Shown: piece after piece, positions 27,308-35,525 of the stretch | Position numbering within the stretch: position 1 is the first letter of the stretch | Layout of the letters: every line of letters begins with the position of its first letter | From: Aureimonas ureilytica | Lineage (GTDB): Bacteria; Pseudomonadota; Alphaproteobacteria; Rhizobiales; Rhizobiaceae | Reading direction: 5' to 3' | Length of the DNA stretch: 64,000 nucleotides | Assembly (NCBI RefSeq): GCF_001475935.1 | Contig: NZ_LDQA01000010.1 | Location: 34,708-98,707 of the forward strand | Made by a program: the position numbers and the translations under genes | Notes under the pieces: generated by a model | Told to the model about the DNA's origin: nothing | The model's database searches: none | What the model saw: the letters and a program-made list of their open reading frames with translations, nothing else

Positions 27308-27924
27308 AGGTCTATGGCGCGCTTCTGGCGGGCGGCGCGGCCTCGCGCCTCGGCGGCGTCGCCAAACCGCTTCTCGATCTGGCGGGCTGCACCATGGCCG
27401 AGCGCGCGCTGATGCCACTGCGCGGTCACGTCGAGAGGATTCTCGTCTCGACGGATCGGCACGAATTGTTCGCGCCGTTCGGCTTCGAGACGGTGGAAGA
27501 CGGACGGCCCGAGCGCCTCGGCCCGCTTGCCGGCCTCGCGGCGCTTTATGGAGCGATCCGACGCAAGGACGACGCGCCCTTCGCGCTTCTCACCGTGCCG
27601 GGCGACACGCCTTTTCTTCCCCGCGATCTAGCCCCGCGTCTCCTCATCCATGCGCCGCCGGGCACCGTGCGCGTCGCCGCGCTCGGCCCGCATTGGCAAC
27701 CGACCGTCGCGCTCTGGCCGGATACGGCCTTGGAAGACCTGCCAGCCTGGCTCGACAGCGATACGTCCAATGTTTCGATTCGCCACTGGATTGCGCGCCA
27801 TCCGCACGAGGTGATCGAGTTTGGGCCGACACTCTCAGCCCCGGACGGCGATCCCTTCTTCAACGTCAACACATCAGAAGACTTGGGGACCGCACGTCGC
27901 CATCTGAGCGCGATCGAAAGATGA
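27304..27924 (+). CDS. mobA: Molybdenum cofactor guanylyltransferase
   Basis: MobA, 206 residues, attaches GMP to molybdopterin-Mo to form the bis-MGD cofactor of DMSO-reductase-family enzymes. The nucleotide-binding start LLAGGAASRLGGVAKPLLDLAG is a variant of the LAGGxSxRMGxxK signature with Leu in place of Met. Further blocks are GPLAGLAALYGAI and the metal-binding TVPGDTPFLPRDL, and FFNVNTSEDL closes the protein. It starts in an ATGA overlap with the DMT transporter and is close to moaA, so part of the Moco pathway is clustered. Confidence 0.93.
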   Translation: MKVYGALLAGGAASRLGGVAKPLLDLAGCTMAERALMPLRGHVERILVSTDRHELFAPFGFETVEDGRPERLGPLAGLAALYGAIRRKDDAPFALLTVPGDTPFLPRDLAPRLLIHAPPGTVRVAALGPHWQPTVALWPDTALEDLPAWLDSDTSNVSIRHWIARHPHEVIEFGPTLSAPDGDPFFNVNTSEDLGTARRHLSAIER

Positions 27925-28030
27925 GGGTGATGGTACCGAAGACTTGCCAAGGCCGGAAGCTAAGCCTTATTGCTTGCATAATAGGCATGCTCTTTTGTCG
28001 GGCTGCCGCAGACTTGCAAGAAGGTTGACC

Positions 28031-28828
28031 ATGCGATCCATCAAAACGGCTCTGCTCGCCCTGTCCGCCCTGGCCCTCACCACGTCTCTGGCGGCGGCGC
28101 AGGAGAGCGACGCCAACAAGACCTGGACCGAGGTCCGTATCGGATCGGAAGGCGCTTATCCGCCGTTCAACATGCTCGACGCTTCCGGCAAGCTGAACGG
28201 GTTCGACATCGACATCGCCAATGCCCTCTGCGACCAGATGAAGGTCAAGTGCACCTTCGTCACGCAGGATTGGGACGGCATCATTCCGGCTCTCCAGAAC
28301 AATCGCTTCGATGCGATCATGTCCGGCATGTCGATCACGCCCGAGCGGGAGAAGCAGGTTCTCTTCACCAACAAATATTTCAATACGCCCGGTGCCGTCG
28401 CGGTGCCGAAGGACTCGACGATCGCAGACACCTCCGCCGCCTCGCTCGCCGGCAAGACGATCGGCGCTCAGGCGTCCACAACCCATTCGCAGGCCGCCGA
28501 GAAATTCTTCCCCGACGCCGACGTGCGCGTGTATCCGACGGCCGAGGAATACAAGCTGGACATCGCGAACGGTCGCCTCGACGCAGTGACCGATGACATC
28601 GTCGTCCTCGGTCCTTGGCTGGAAAGTGCGGAAGGTGCCTGCTGCAAGCTGCTCGGCACGCTGCCGATGGACGAGAGCGTCTATGGCAAGGGTCTCGGCA
28701 TCGCGGTGCGCCAGGGCGACACCAAGCTGAAGAAGATGTTCGACGATGCGATCACCGCGATCCGCGCCGACGGCACCTACAAGAAGATCCAGGACAAGTA
28801 TTTCAAGTTCGACGTCTACGGGAAGTGA
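28031..28828 (+). CDS. Polar amino-acid ABC substrate-binding protein
   Basis: Periplasmic binding protein of 265 residues in SBP family 3 (HisJ/LAO/octopine type). ATG 28031 starts a clean signal peptide cut at AAA|QES. The ligand-binding pattern is typical of basic amino-acid binders: GSEGAYPPFNMLDASGKLNGFDIDIA, DWDGIIPALQNNRFDAIMSGMSITPEREK, IGAQASTTHSQAAEKFFP and DAVTDDIVVL. It is first in a binding-protein/permease/permease set. A strong hairpin after it probably lowers expression of the permeases relative to the binding protein. Confidence 0.94.
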   Translation: MRSIKTALLALSALALTTSLAAAQESDANKTWTEVRIGSEGAYPPFNMLDASGKLNGFDIDIANALCDQMKVKCTFVTQDWDGIIPALQNNRFDAIMSGMSITPEREKQVLFTNKYFNTPGAVAVPKDSTIADTSAASLAGKTIGAQASTTHSQAAEKFFPDADVRVYPTAEEYKLDIANGRLDAVTDDIVVLGPWLESAEGACCKLLGTLPMDESVYGKGLGIAVRQGDTKLKKMFDDAITAIRADGTYKKIQDKYFKFDVYGK

Positions 28829-28843
28829 TCGCAGCCTGATCTC

Positions 28844-28870
28844 GGGAAGGCCGGATCGCCCGGCCTTCCC
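28844..28870 (+). terminator. Intercistronic hairpin after the binding-protein gene
   Basis: Perfect 11-bp inverted repeat gggaaggccgg / ccggccttccc with a 5-base loop, 15 bases past the stop. Only a weak T/C run follows. Such hairpins in transporter operons usually act as partial terminators or 3' stabilisers. Confidence 0.65.
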
Positions 28871-29047
28871 CTTCCACAAACGCCAATACCCGACCCGTCG
28901 CCGGTTCGAGAGAGTTTCCAGGCCGAGCTTGAACCTCGGGTGGGATACGCTTTCGCGGGGCTGCGAGAGGTGTTACCAGCAGCTTTCCATTTTGAAGGCC
29001 AGGGGAACGATGACATCAGTCCGCAAAGGCGCGTCTCGCCCTGACCG

Positions 29048-29770
29048 GTGCCCCTCGTGACGACCGATTATCTGTCTCTCCTCTCCTATGGTGCCGATGG
29101 TTGGGGCGACGAACTCCTCTCCGGCCTGTTCATCACCTTCTCGCTGGCTTTGGCGACCCTGCCGCTGGGCCTCCTGCTCGGCCTCGGTCTGGCGCTGGCC
29201 AAACGCGGCGGCGACCCGGCGCTGGCGCTATCGGCCAATATCTACACCACCCTGTTTCGGGGCCTGCCCGAGCTTCTGACGCTCTTCCTCGTGTATTACG
29301 GCGGGCAGAACCTCCTGAATTCGGTGAGCACGACGCTCGGCTGGGGCAATATCGAAATCTCCAGCTTTCTGGCCGGCATGATCGCGCTCGGCTTCGTCTT
29401 CGCCGCCTATTCGAGCGAAGTGTTCCTATCGGCCTTCCAGGCGATTCCGAACGGCCAATGGGAAGGCGGGCGAGCGCTCGGGCTGCGCGAGCGGCGCATC
29501 TTCCGGCTGGTGATCTTTCCCCAGCTTTTGCGCATCAGCCTGCCCGGCCTGTCCAATGTCTGGCTGAATCTTCTGAAGGACACGGCGCTCGTTTCGGTCG
29601 TGGGTCTCTCTGATATTCTGCGTCAGACAGGCGTTGCAGCGCGGGTGACGCGTGAGCCGTTCTTCTTCTTCGCGCTTGCCTGCGTTCTCTATCTCATCCT
29701 CACCTTCGTTTCCTCGCTCGCCCTCGGGCGGCTGGAGCGCTGGACCCGGCGTGGGGAGGCCGCGCGATGA
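29048..29770 (+). CDS. Amino-acid ABC transporter permease (HisQ-like)
   Basis: Inner-membrane permease of 240 residues, HisM/HisQ family. It has about five helices and the cytoplasmic EAA loop (EGGRALGLRERRIFRLVIFPQLLRISLPG) that contacts the ATPase. The GTG at 29048 or a GTG at 29057 may be the start; no strong ribosome site was seen. It overlaps the second permease by 4 bases, so the two form a heterodimer from one transcript. It belongs with the binding protein at 28031. Confidence 0.92.
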   Translation: MPLVTTDYLSLLSYGADGWGDELLSGLFITFSLALATLPLGLLLGLGLALAKRGGDPALALSANIYTTLFRGLPELLTLFLVYYGGQNLLNSVSTTLGWGNIEISSFLAGMIALGFVFAAYSSEVFLSAFQAIPNGQWEGGRALGLRERRIFRLVIFPQLLRISLPGLSNVWLNLLKDTALVSVVGLSDILRQTGVAARVTREPFFFFALACVLYLILTFVSSLALGRLERWTRRGEAAR

Positions 29771-30561
29771 CGTCACGGATCGCCGATTTTGCGAAGCGTT
29801 CGAGCTGGCTCGGCCTTGCCACGCTTCTTGTCTGGATCGTGGGCGGCGTGGGCCTCGTCTGGTATCTCGTCGCGGTCTGGAACCCGGATCTCGTGGCGCG
29901 CTACGGCCCGCTTTATCTCCAAGGCTTGCGCACGACGCTGATCCTCGTGTCGCTGTCATATCTCTGCGGCATGGCGCTGTCCGTGCCGCTGGCCGCCGGC
30001 CGTCTGTCGCAGAACCGATTGGCGCGCGGCATCAGCTCGGCCTATGTCGGCTTCTTCCGTGGCACGCCTCTCATCGCGCAGCTCTTCCTGATCTATTACG
30101 GCTTCGGCAGCTTCCGCCCGGCCTTCGAGGCGTTCGGCCTCTGGTGGTTCTTCCGGGAGGCCTGGTACTGCGCGGTCTTTGCGCTGGCGCTCAACACGGC
30201 GGCCTATCAGACCGAAATCCTGCGCGGTGCGCTGCTCAGCATTCCCAAGGGCCAATGGGAAGGCGCGCGCTCCCTCGCCCTGCCGCGCCACGTGACCTTC
30301 CGCAAGATCATCGTGCCGCAGGCGCTCATGGTGGCGCTGCGACCCTATGCGAACGAGTTGATCCTGATGGTGAAGGCCTCGGCCATCGTCGCCATCATCA
30401 CCGTGTTCGATCTCTTCGGGGAAACGCGCCGCGCTTTCTCGCGCAGCTTCGACTTCCAGACCTATGTCTGGGCGGCGCTGTTCTATCTCGTCATTGTCGA
30501 GATCGTGCGCAATCTCACCGCGCTCGCCGAGAAGCGCCTGACGCGGCATCTCATGCGGTAG
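29767..30561 (+). CDS. Amino-acid ABC transporter permease (HisM-like)
   Basis: Second permease of the importer, 264 residues. It begins at ATG in an ATGA overlap. It has an N-terminal helix, then LYLQGLRTTLILVSLSYLCGMALS, the FFRGTPLIAQLFLIYYGFG block and the EAA loop EGARSLALPRHVTFRKIIVPQALMVALRP. No ATP-binding gene follows: the next gene is an unrelated dehydrogenase. The importer must therefore share an ATPase encoded elsewhere, or the ATPase gene was lost. Confidence 0.93.
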   Translation: MTSRIADFAKRSSWLGLATLLVWIVGGVGLVWYLVAVWNPDLVARYGPLYLQGLRTTLILVSLSYLCGMALSVPLAAGRLSQNRLARGISSAYVGFFRGTPLIAQLFLIYYGFGSFRPAFEAFGLWWFFREAWYCAVFALALNTAAYQTEILRGALLSIPKGQWEGARSLALPRHVTFRKIIVPQALMVALRPYANELILMVKASAIVAIITVFDLFGETRRAFSRSFDFQTYVWAALFYLVIVEIVRNLTALAEKRLTRHLMR

Positions 30562-30613
30562 CGCATCTTACGGCCGATCACGGCCGCATCCCATACAGCC
30601 AAAAGGACAGAGC

Positions 30614-31483
30614 ATGGCGAAGACCGCTTTCATCGGACTGGGTGTGATGGGCTATCCCATGGCAGGCCACCTCAAGGCCAAGGGCGGGCATGAGGTCACG
30701 GTCTTCAACCGCACGCGGGAGAAGGCCGAGCGCTGGGCCGGCGAGCATGGCGGCGCGTTCCGCGAGATGCCGCGCGAGGCGGCCGAGGGTGCCGATTTCG
30801 TCTTCGTCTGCGTCGGCAATGACGACGACGTGCGCTCCGTCACGCTGGGCGAGACCGGAGCATTCGCCGGCATGAAGCCCGGCGCGGTGCTGGTGGATCA
30901 CACGACCGCCTCGGCGGAACTGGCGCGCGAGCTGGATCAAGCCGCGCGCGAGGGGGGCCAGCGCTTTCTCGACGCGCCCGTGTCCGGCGGACAAGCCGGC
31001 GCTGAGAACGGCGTTCTGACCGTGATGGTCGGCGGCGAGAGCGACACGTTCGAGGCCGCGCGCCCGGTGATCGATTCCTATGCCCGCATGGTCGGGCTCA
31101 TGGGCCCGGCGGGCGCAGGGCAGCTTGCCAAGATGATGAACCAGATCTGCATCGCAGGCTTGGTGCAGGGCCTGTCCGAGGCCATCCATTTTGGCCAGAA
31201 CGCCGGGCTCGACATCGGGAAGGTGATCGACGTCATCTCCAAGGGCGCGGCGGGCTCGTGGCAGATGGAGAACCGGCACAAGACCATGATCGAGGGGCGC
31301 TACGATTTCGGCTTCGCGGTGGAATGGATGCGCAAAGATCTCGGCATCTGTCTCACGGAAGCGCGCCGCAACGGCGCATCCCTCCCCGTCACGGCGCTGG
31401 TCGATCAGTTCTATGGCGAGGTGGAGAAGCTCGGCGGCCGGCGCTGGGACACGTCCTCGCTTCTGGCCCGGCTGACGCGCTGA
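30614..31483 (+). CDS. NAD(P)-dependent beta-hydroxyacid dehydrogenase family protein
   Basis: 3-hydroxyisobutyrate dehydrogenase-like oxidoreductase, 289 residues. The cofactor motif GLGVMGYPMAGHL is at residues 8-20. The substrate-binding block is DAPVSGGQAGAENGVLTVMVGG, and the catalytic lysine region is GAGQLAKMMNQ. The length and the LLARLTR ending fit the family. Possible substrates are 3-hydroxyisobutyrate, tartronate semialdehyde or succinic semialdehyde; nothing nearby settles this. It lies 52 bases after the ABC permease and may be in the same transcript. Confidence 0.92.
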   Translation: MAKTAFIGLGVMGYPMAGHLKAKGGHEVTVFNRTREKAERWAGEHGGAFREMPREAAEGADFVFVCVGNDDDVRSVTLGETGAFAGMKPGAVLVDHTTASAELARELDQAAREGGQRFLDAPVSGGQAGAENGVLTVMVGGESDTFEAARPVIDSYARMVGLMGPAGAGQLAKMMNQICIAGLVQGLSEAIHFGQNAGLDIGKVIDVISKGAAGSWQMENRHKTMIEGRYDFGFAVEWMRKDLGICLTEARRNGASLPVTALVDQFYGEVEKLGGRRWDTSSLLARLTR

Positions 31484-31507
31484 GAGCTTGGCGCGCTGAG
31501 AGCTTGG
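31476..31507. repeat. 16-bp tandem duplication over a stop codon
   Basis: Two exact adjacent copies of cgcgctgagagcttgg (31476-31491 and 31492-31507). The first copy contains the stop codon of the dehydrogenase gene. It looks like recent replication slippage and does not alter the protein. Confidence 0.85.
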
Positions 31508-31523
31508 GCCCTGCTGCGGGAGA

Positions 31524-32009
31524 TCAACTCTCCCGCTGTTCCTTTTCGAGGATCATGTAATCGAGCGGCAGCTCGGTCGTGGTCTTGATCCGCTCCATGG
31601 CGAAGGCCGACGACACGTCGCGAATGTCGATCTTCGAGATCAGGCGCTTGTAGAAGCCGTCATAGGCGGCGATATCGGGCACGACGACGCGCAGGAGATA
31701 ATCCACGTCGCCGCTCATGCGATAGAAATCAACGACTTCCGGAAACTCGTTCACCACTTCCGAGAAGCGCTTCAGCCACTCGGCCGAATGCGAATGGGTG
31801 CGGATCGAGACGAAGACGGTGACGCGCGTGTTGACCTTTTCCGGGTCGAGAATGGCGACGCGGCGCTTAATGACGCCCTCTTCCTCCAGCTTCTGAATGC
31901 GCCGCCAGCAGGGCGTCGTGGACAGGCCGACCCGCTTGGCGACATCCGCCACCGCCAGCGTCGCATCCTCCTGAAGCAGTCTCAGGATTTTCTTGTCCAA
32001 ACGATCCAT
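31524..32009 (-). CDS. Lrp/AsnC family transcriptional regulator
   Basis: DNA-binding regulator of 161 residues. The N-terminal winged helix-turn-helix starts MDRLDKKILRLLQEDATLAVADVAKRVGLSTTPCWRRIQKLEEEG, and the C-terminal RAM (ligand-binding, oligomerising) domain includes VVDFYRMSGDVDYLLRVVVPD. Proteins of this type sense amino acids. It is convergent with the dehydrogenase gene and near an amino-acid importer, so control of amino-acid uptake or breakdown is plausible but not shown. Confidence 0.95.
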   Translation of the reverse strand: MDRLDKKILRLLQEDATLAVADVAKRVGLSTTPCWRRIQKLEEEGVIKRRVAILDPEKVNTRVTVFVSIRTHSHSAEWLKRFSEVVNEFPEVVDFYRMSGDVDYLLRVVVPDIAAYDGFYKRLISKIDIRDVSSAFAMERIKTTTELPLDYMILEKEQRES

Positions 32010-32064
32010 GGTTCGGCCTCACTCTCGCACAAAGACGTTTTGTACAACAGGACGCACGGCCTCG

Positions 32065-32706
32065 TCAGACCAGCGCAGCGATCCGGCGGCGCAGTTCGGG
32101 CAAAAACATTTCCTCGAACCAGGGATTGCGCAAAATCCATCCGCTATTGCGCCAGGACGGATGAGGCAGCGGCAGAATCACCGGGCCATCCCCAACCTCG
32201 TCCTTCCGGTCCAGCCACGCATGAACGGTCTGCGTCATGCTCTGACCCGAGATGCTCACACCCGAGCGTGGCAGGTGCCAGGTTTGCGCGGCGCGGCCCA
32301 CCGCCAGAATCAGGTCCAGCTGCGGCATGGCGGCGAAGACGGATGGATGCCACTGCCGACACTCCGCCCTCGGCGGCTGGTCTCCGCCCTTTGGGTCCGT
32401 GCCGGGAAAGCAGAAGCCCATCGGCACGATGGCGACCCGGCTGGCATCGTAGAACACGTCTTCGCCCACTCCCATCCACGCGCGCAGCCTGACGCCGGAC
32501 GGGTCGGTGAAGGGCCGGCCGGAGCGGTCGGCGAGATTGCCCGGCGCCTGCCCCGCGATGCAGATTCGCGCGGTGTCGGATAGAACGAAGACCGGGTTGG
32601 GCTCGCGCTCCAGCGGTGGTCCGATGGGCTGGTCCCGGCAGATCCGGCATGCGCGGATGTCCCGCCGGAGCGCATCGACGCTTGGCCTCGTCCTGCCGTT
32701 ATCCAT
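32065..32706 (-). CDS. Uracil-DNA glycosylase superfamily protein
   Basis: Protein of 213 residues (ATG 32706; ATG 32715 would add three). UDG-fold signatures are ICIAGQAPGNLADRSGRPFTDPSG (motif A with GQAPG), the middle LILAVGRAAQTWHL and the late LPLPHPSWRNSGWI with the HPS motif B. A CRIC pair near residue 22 suggests a metal site, but the four-Cys cluster of family-4 enzymes is not evident. It probably removes uracil or another damaged base from DNA; the substrate range is uncertain. Confidence 0.88.
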   Translation of the reverse strand: MDNGRTRPSVDALRRDIRACRICRDQPIGPPLEREPNPVFVLSDTARICIAGQAPGNLADRSGRPFTDPSGVRLRAWMGVGEDVFYDASRVAIVPMGFCFPGTDPKGGDQPPRAECRQWHPSVFAAMPQLDLILAVGRAAQTWHLPRSGVSISGQSMTQTVHAWLDRKDEVGDGPVILPLPHPSWRNSGWILRNPWFEEMFLPELRRRIAALV

Positions 32707-32840
32707 GTTTTTCAAAGGCCTGCCTGCTGTTCGACCTGTCTCGTCCGGGCTTTCGAGGACGCCGCTCGTGCCGTATTTCGAGCGGCAACCGGGGGAAAAG
32801 ACGACTTCTTAATCCAATTTTTTAAGCTTTTCGCAAGAGC

Positions 32841-34397
32841 ATGAGACTCCCGCGCTCCGGTCGCTCGAAACCTCGCTGTGTCTCTCGGTTCATGTCTCTT
32901 GCGCCTCCCCCTTCCCTGAACGAGACGCTGCCGCATCGCGGGCCGGCGACGCGTCGCGGCGATGTGACGGAGACCGTGCGCTCGGCGCGAGACCGGCTTC
33001 TGTCGCCGGCCGGGCTGCCGCCGCGCATCGAGCTGGCGCTTCTGCGTCAGCATGTCGGGCAGCTCCTGGTCGGGGTACCGATCGTCTCGGGCCTCGTCGC
33101 CGTTCTGGCCATTGCGGCCGGGCTTCGTGAAGCGAGCTTCGCCTGGATCTGGATCGCTTCCCACCTGGTGGCCAGCGGTTTTCTGCTGGGTGTCGTCCTG
33201 CGCTTCGAAGCCTCAACGCGGCCGATCTTCCAGGCGCAGTCCTGGAAGCGTCTGTTTCTCGCAGGCCACTTCCTGTCCGGCCTGCCGTGGGCGCTTCTGT
33301 GGCTCTGGCCACTCTGCCGCAGCTGCGGCCCGATCGACACCAATGCCCTTCTGTTTGCCACGAGTCTGGGCGCGATCGCGACCGTTGCGATGATCGGCGC
33401 GGCGCTGGGCGGCGTCGTGATCGCCACCTTCCTGCCGCTGGCCGGCGCGCTGGCCTTCCGCGCGACCACCAGCCAGGACGCCAGCGAGCAGGCCCTCTAC
33501 GGCCTTCTGATCTGCGCCATCCCCTTTTTCACGCTCGTGGCGGATCGCCTGCGCCGGGGCTCGGTGGAGCGGCTTAGGCACCGGGCCGAGCGCGACCAGC
33601 TCGTCTCGGAAATCGAGACCGCCCGCATCCAGTCGGACGAGGCACGCCAGCGCGCTGAGGAAGCCAATCTCGCCAAGTCGCAGTTTCTAGCCACGATGAG
33701 CCATGAACTGCGCACGCCGCTCAACGCGATTCTCGGCTTCTCCGAGGTGATCAGCAACGAAATCCTCGGCCCGGTCGGCAACGAGACCTATCGGGACTAT
33801 GTCAACGACATCCATCAATCGGGGCAGCATCTCCTCGACCTCATCAACGAAATTCTCGACCTCTCGCGCGTGGAGGCCGGCCGGTACACGCTGAACGAGG
33901 AGCCGCTGCTTCTGGCCAACAAGGCGCGCGAGGGCATCGGCTATGTCCAGCTCAAGGCGGACACGAAGCGCATTTCCATCGTCTCGGAGTTCGAGCCGAA
34001 CCTGCCCCAACTCTGGGGCGATCCGCGCTCGCTGCGGCAGGTCGTGCTCAATCTCCTGTCCAACGCCGTGAAGTTCACGCCCGAAGGCGGGCGGATCGTC
34101 TGCCGCGTCGGCTGGACGGCGGGCGGCGGGCAATATGTCTCGGTGAGCGACAACGGGCCGGGCATTCCGGCCGAGGAACTGCCGACCGTCCTCTCCTCCT
34201 TCGGCCAGGGATCGAGCGCCATCAAATCCGCCGAACAGGGCACCGGCCTCGGGCTTCCCATCGTGCAGGCCTTGATGACGCTCCACAATGGCCGTTTCGA
34301 GCTTCATTCGGAACTCGGGCGTGGTACCGAGGCCATCGCGATCTTCCCCCACTCGCGCGTTCTCGAAGTGATGCCCGCCATGCAGGACTTCGTCTGA
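32841..34397 (+). CDS. PdhS/PleC-like membrane sensor histidine kinase
   Basis: Sensor kinase of 518 residues from ATG 32841 (ATG 32892 is also possible; neither has a strong site). Residues about 70-235 hold six or so membrane helices. A coiled linker leads to the HisKA domain with phospho-His288 in ATMSHELRTPLNAILGFSEVI. The HATPase domain has the N box (LLSNAVKFTPEGG), G1 (VSDNGPGIP) and G2 (GTGLGLPIVQALM). The H-box form SHELRTPLNAIxGFSE is shared with PleC/DivJ/PdhS kinases that act on DivK/PleD in alphaproteobacteria. No response-regulator gene is adjacent, so it is an orphan kinase. Confidence 0.92.
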   Translation: MRLPRSGRSKPRCVSRFMSLAPPPSLNETLPHRGPATRRGDVTETVRSARDRLLSPAGLPPRIELALLRQHVGQLLVGVPIVSGLVAVLAIAAGLREASFAWIWIASHLVASGFLLGVVLRFEASTRPIFQAQSWKRLFLAGHFLSGLPWALLWLWPLCRSCGPIDTNALLFATSLGAIATVAMIGAALGGVVIATFLPLAGALAFRATTSQDASEQALYGLLICAIPFFTLVADRLRRGSVERLRHRAERDQLVSEIETARIQSDEARQRAEEANLAKSQFLATMSHELRTPLNAILGFSEVISNEILGPVGNETYRDYVNDIHQSGQHLLDLINEILDLSRVEAGRYTLNEEPLLLANKAREGIGYVQLKADTKRISIVSEFEPNLPQLWGDPRSLRQVVLNLLSNAVKFTPEGGRIVCRVGWTAGGGQYVSVSDNGPGIPAEELPTVLSSFGQGSSAIKSAEQGTGLGLPIVQALMTLHNGRFELHSELGRGTEAIAIFPHSRVLEVMPAMQDFV

Positions 34398-34445
34398 CGA
34401 AACCGTCACTTGCACGCCTGAAACCCCGCTCCCATCTTGGCTCCC

Positions 34446-34649
34446 ATGTCCGCTGCGTCCGCTTCCGTCTCCTCCCCTTGCGTCCAAATCTGCGTGCTCG
34501 ACGCCGCCAGCGGGTGGTGCGTCGGCTGCGGGCGCACGATCGAGGAGATCATCTCTTGGGGCAGCCTCAGCGAAGAATGCCGCTTGGAGATCATGGGCGG
34601 CCTGCCGAGCCGGCTGGACAGCATGGAACCCCAGGCGGGAGCCGCTTGA
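34446..34649 (+). CDS. DUF1289 domain protein
   Basis: Short Cys-rich protein of 67 residues. CVQICVLDAASGWCVGCGRTIEEIISW contains the conserved CxxxC and CxxC pairs of DUF1289, a probable metal-binding domain of unknown role frequent in proteobacteria. ATG 34446 is the first codon before the Ser/Ala lead. It ends one base before the next gene starts, so the two are cotranscribed. Confidence 0.9.
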   Translation: MSAASASVSSPCVQICVLDAASGWCVGCGRTIEEIISWGSLSEECRLEIMGGLPSRLDSMEPQAGAA

Positions 34650-34650
34650 G

Positions 34651-35334
34651 ATGCGCGCCCGCTCTCCTCGCCTCGCCATCCTGAGCGTCCTTCTTCTCTT
34701 CGCGCTCGGTGGACAGGCCCTCGCCTTCGATGGCGAGCAGACGGCCTCCGCGCTTTATCTCGGCGTCTGGGCCGTGCTTCTGGCCAGCAGCGTCTTCGTC
34801 CTGTTCCGCTATCGCCTTGGCGAGGCGCTGCGCGCTATCGTCATTTGGGCGCTGGCCTTTCTGGTACTGATCGGGGCCTATGCCTACCGGGACGAGTTCG
34901 GCGCGGTGCGCGACCGTATCATGGCCGAACTCTGGCCGGGCTACGCCGTCACATCAGGCGCGGCGGGCGAGGTCATGGCGGTGCGGGCCGACGACCGGCA
35001 TTTCCATGTCGATGCCACGGTGAACGGTCGCCCGGTCTCGTTCCTCGTGGATACCGGCGCCAGCGTCATTGCGATCGACCGCGACGTGGCCCGCAGCATC
35101 GGCATCGACCCGGATCGCCTCAGCTATTCGAGCCGCATCCGCACCGCCAACGGCGTGGCGCAGGCCGCCGACGTGACGCTGGACACTGTGCGCATCGGCG
35201 GCATCGAACGGCGCAATGTGCGCGCCGTCGTCACGGAAGGCTCCGGCATCGGCACGAGCCTTCTCGGCATGAGCTTCCTCGGCACACTCGGCTCGTTCGA
35301 GTTCCGGGGCGATCGGCTGATCATGCGGGATTGA
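34651..35334 (+). CDS. Membrane-anchored retropepsin-like aspartic protease (TIGR02281 type)
   Basis: Protein of 227 residues. Three hydrophobic segments (about 8-26, 33-52, 62-78) anchor it in the membrane. The C-terminal half is a single retropepsin-like domain with active-site Asp134-Thr-Gly in FLVDTGASVIAIDRDVARSIG. GTSLLGMSFLGTLGSFEF is the conserved end of TIGR02281 proteins. As in retropepsins, one copy has one catalytic Asp, so it should act as a dimer. It follows the DUF1289 gene directly. Confidence 0.92.
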   Translation: MRARSPRLAILSVLLLFALGGQALAFDGEQTASALYLGVWAVLLASSVFVLFRYRLGEALRAIVIWALAFLVLIGAYAYRDEFGAVRDRIMAELWPGYAVTSGAAGEVMAVRADDRHFHVDATVNGRPVSFLVDTGASVIAIDRDVARSIGIDPDRLSYSSRIRTANGVAQAADVTLDTVRIGGIERRNVRAVVTEGSGIGTSLLGMSFLGTLGSFEFRGDRLIMRD

Positions 35335-35338
35335 AAGA

Positions 35339-35485
35339 CTATTTCGCGAGACTGCCGAGGAAGAGATAGGCGACGATCGACAGATTGCCGACGAAGCCGA
35401 TTGCGACCACGGCCCAGATGGCCAGCCAGACCGGCGAGCGCTTCGGCGGTTTGCCAGTGGTTTCGGATTGCGGATTGTGTGTCAG
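35339..35485 (-). CDS. Single-helix membrane protein with probable CTG start (48 aa)
   Basis: A 48-codon frame directly after dusA. A perfect AGGAGG stands 8 bases before CTG 35485, and no ATG, GTG or TTG lies in frame between that site and the helix. Upstream the frame closes at TAA inside the dusA tail. The product has a polar Pro/Lys-rich start (THNPQSETTGKPPKRSPV) and one clear membrane helix (WLAIWAVVAIGFVGNLSIVAYLFLG), ending SLAK, then TAG. Signal-to-helix composition is protein-like. It is probably coupled to dusA. Function unknown. Confidence 0.6.
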   Translation of the reverse strand: MTHNPQSETTGKPPKRSPVWLAIWAVVAIGFVGNLSIVAYLFLGSLAK

Positions 35486-35525
35486 GGCTCGGCCCTCCTC
35501 ACGTTCGGATTGCGGGAAGAAAGCC

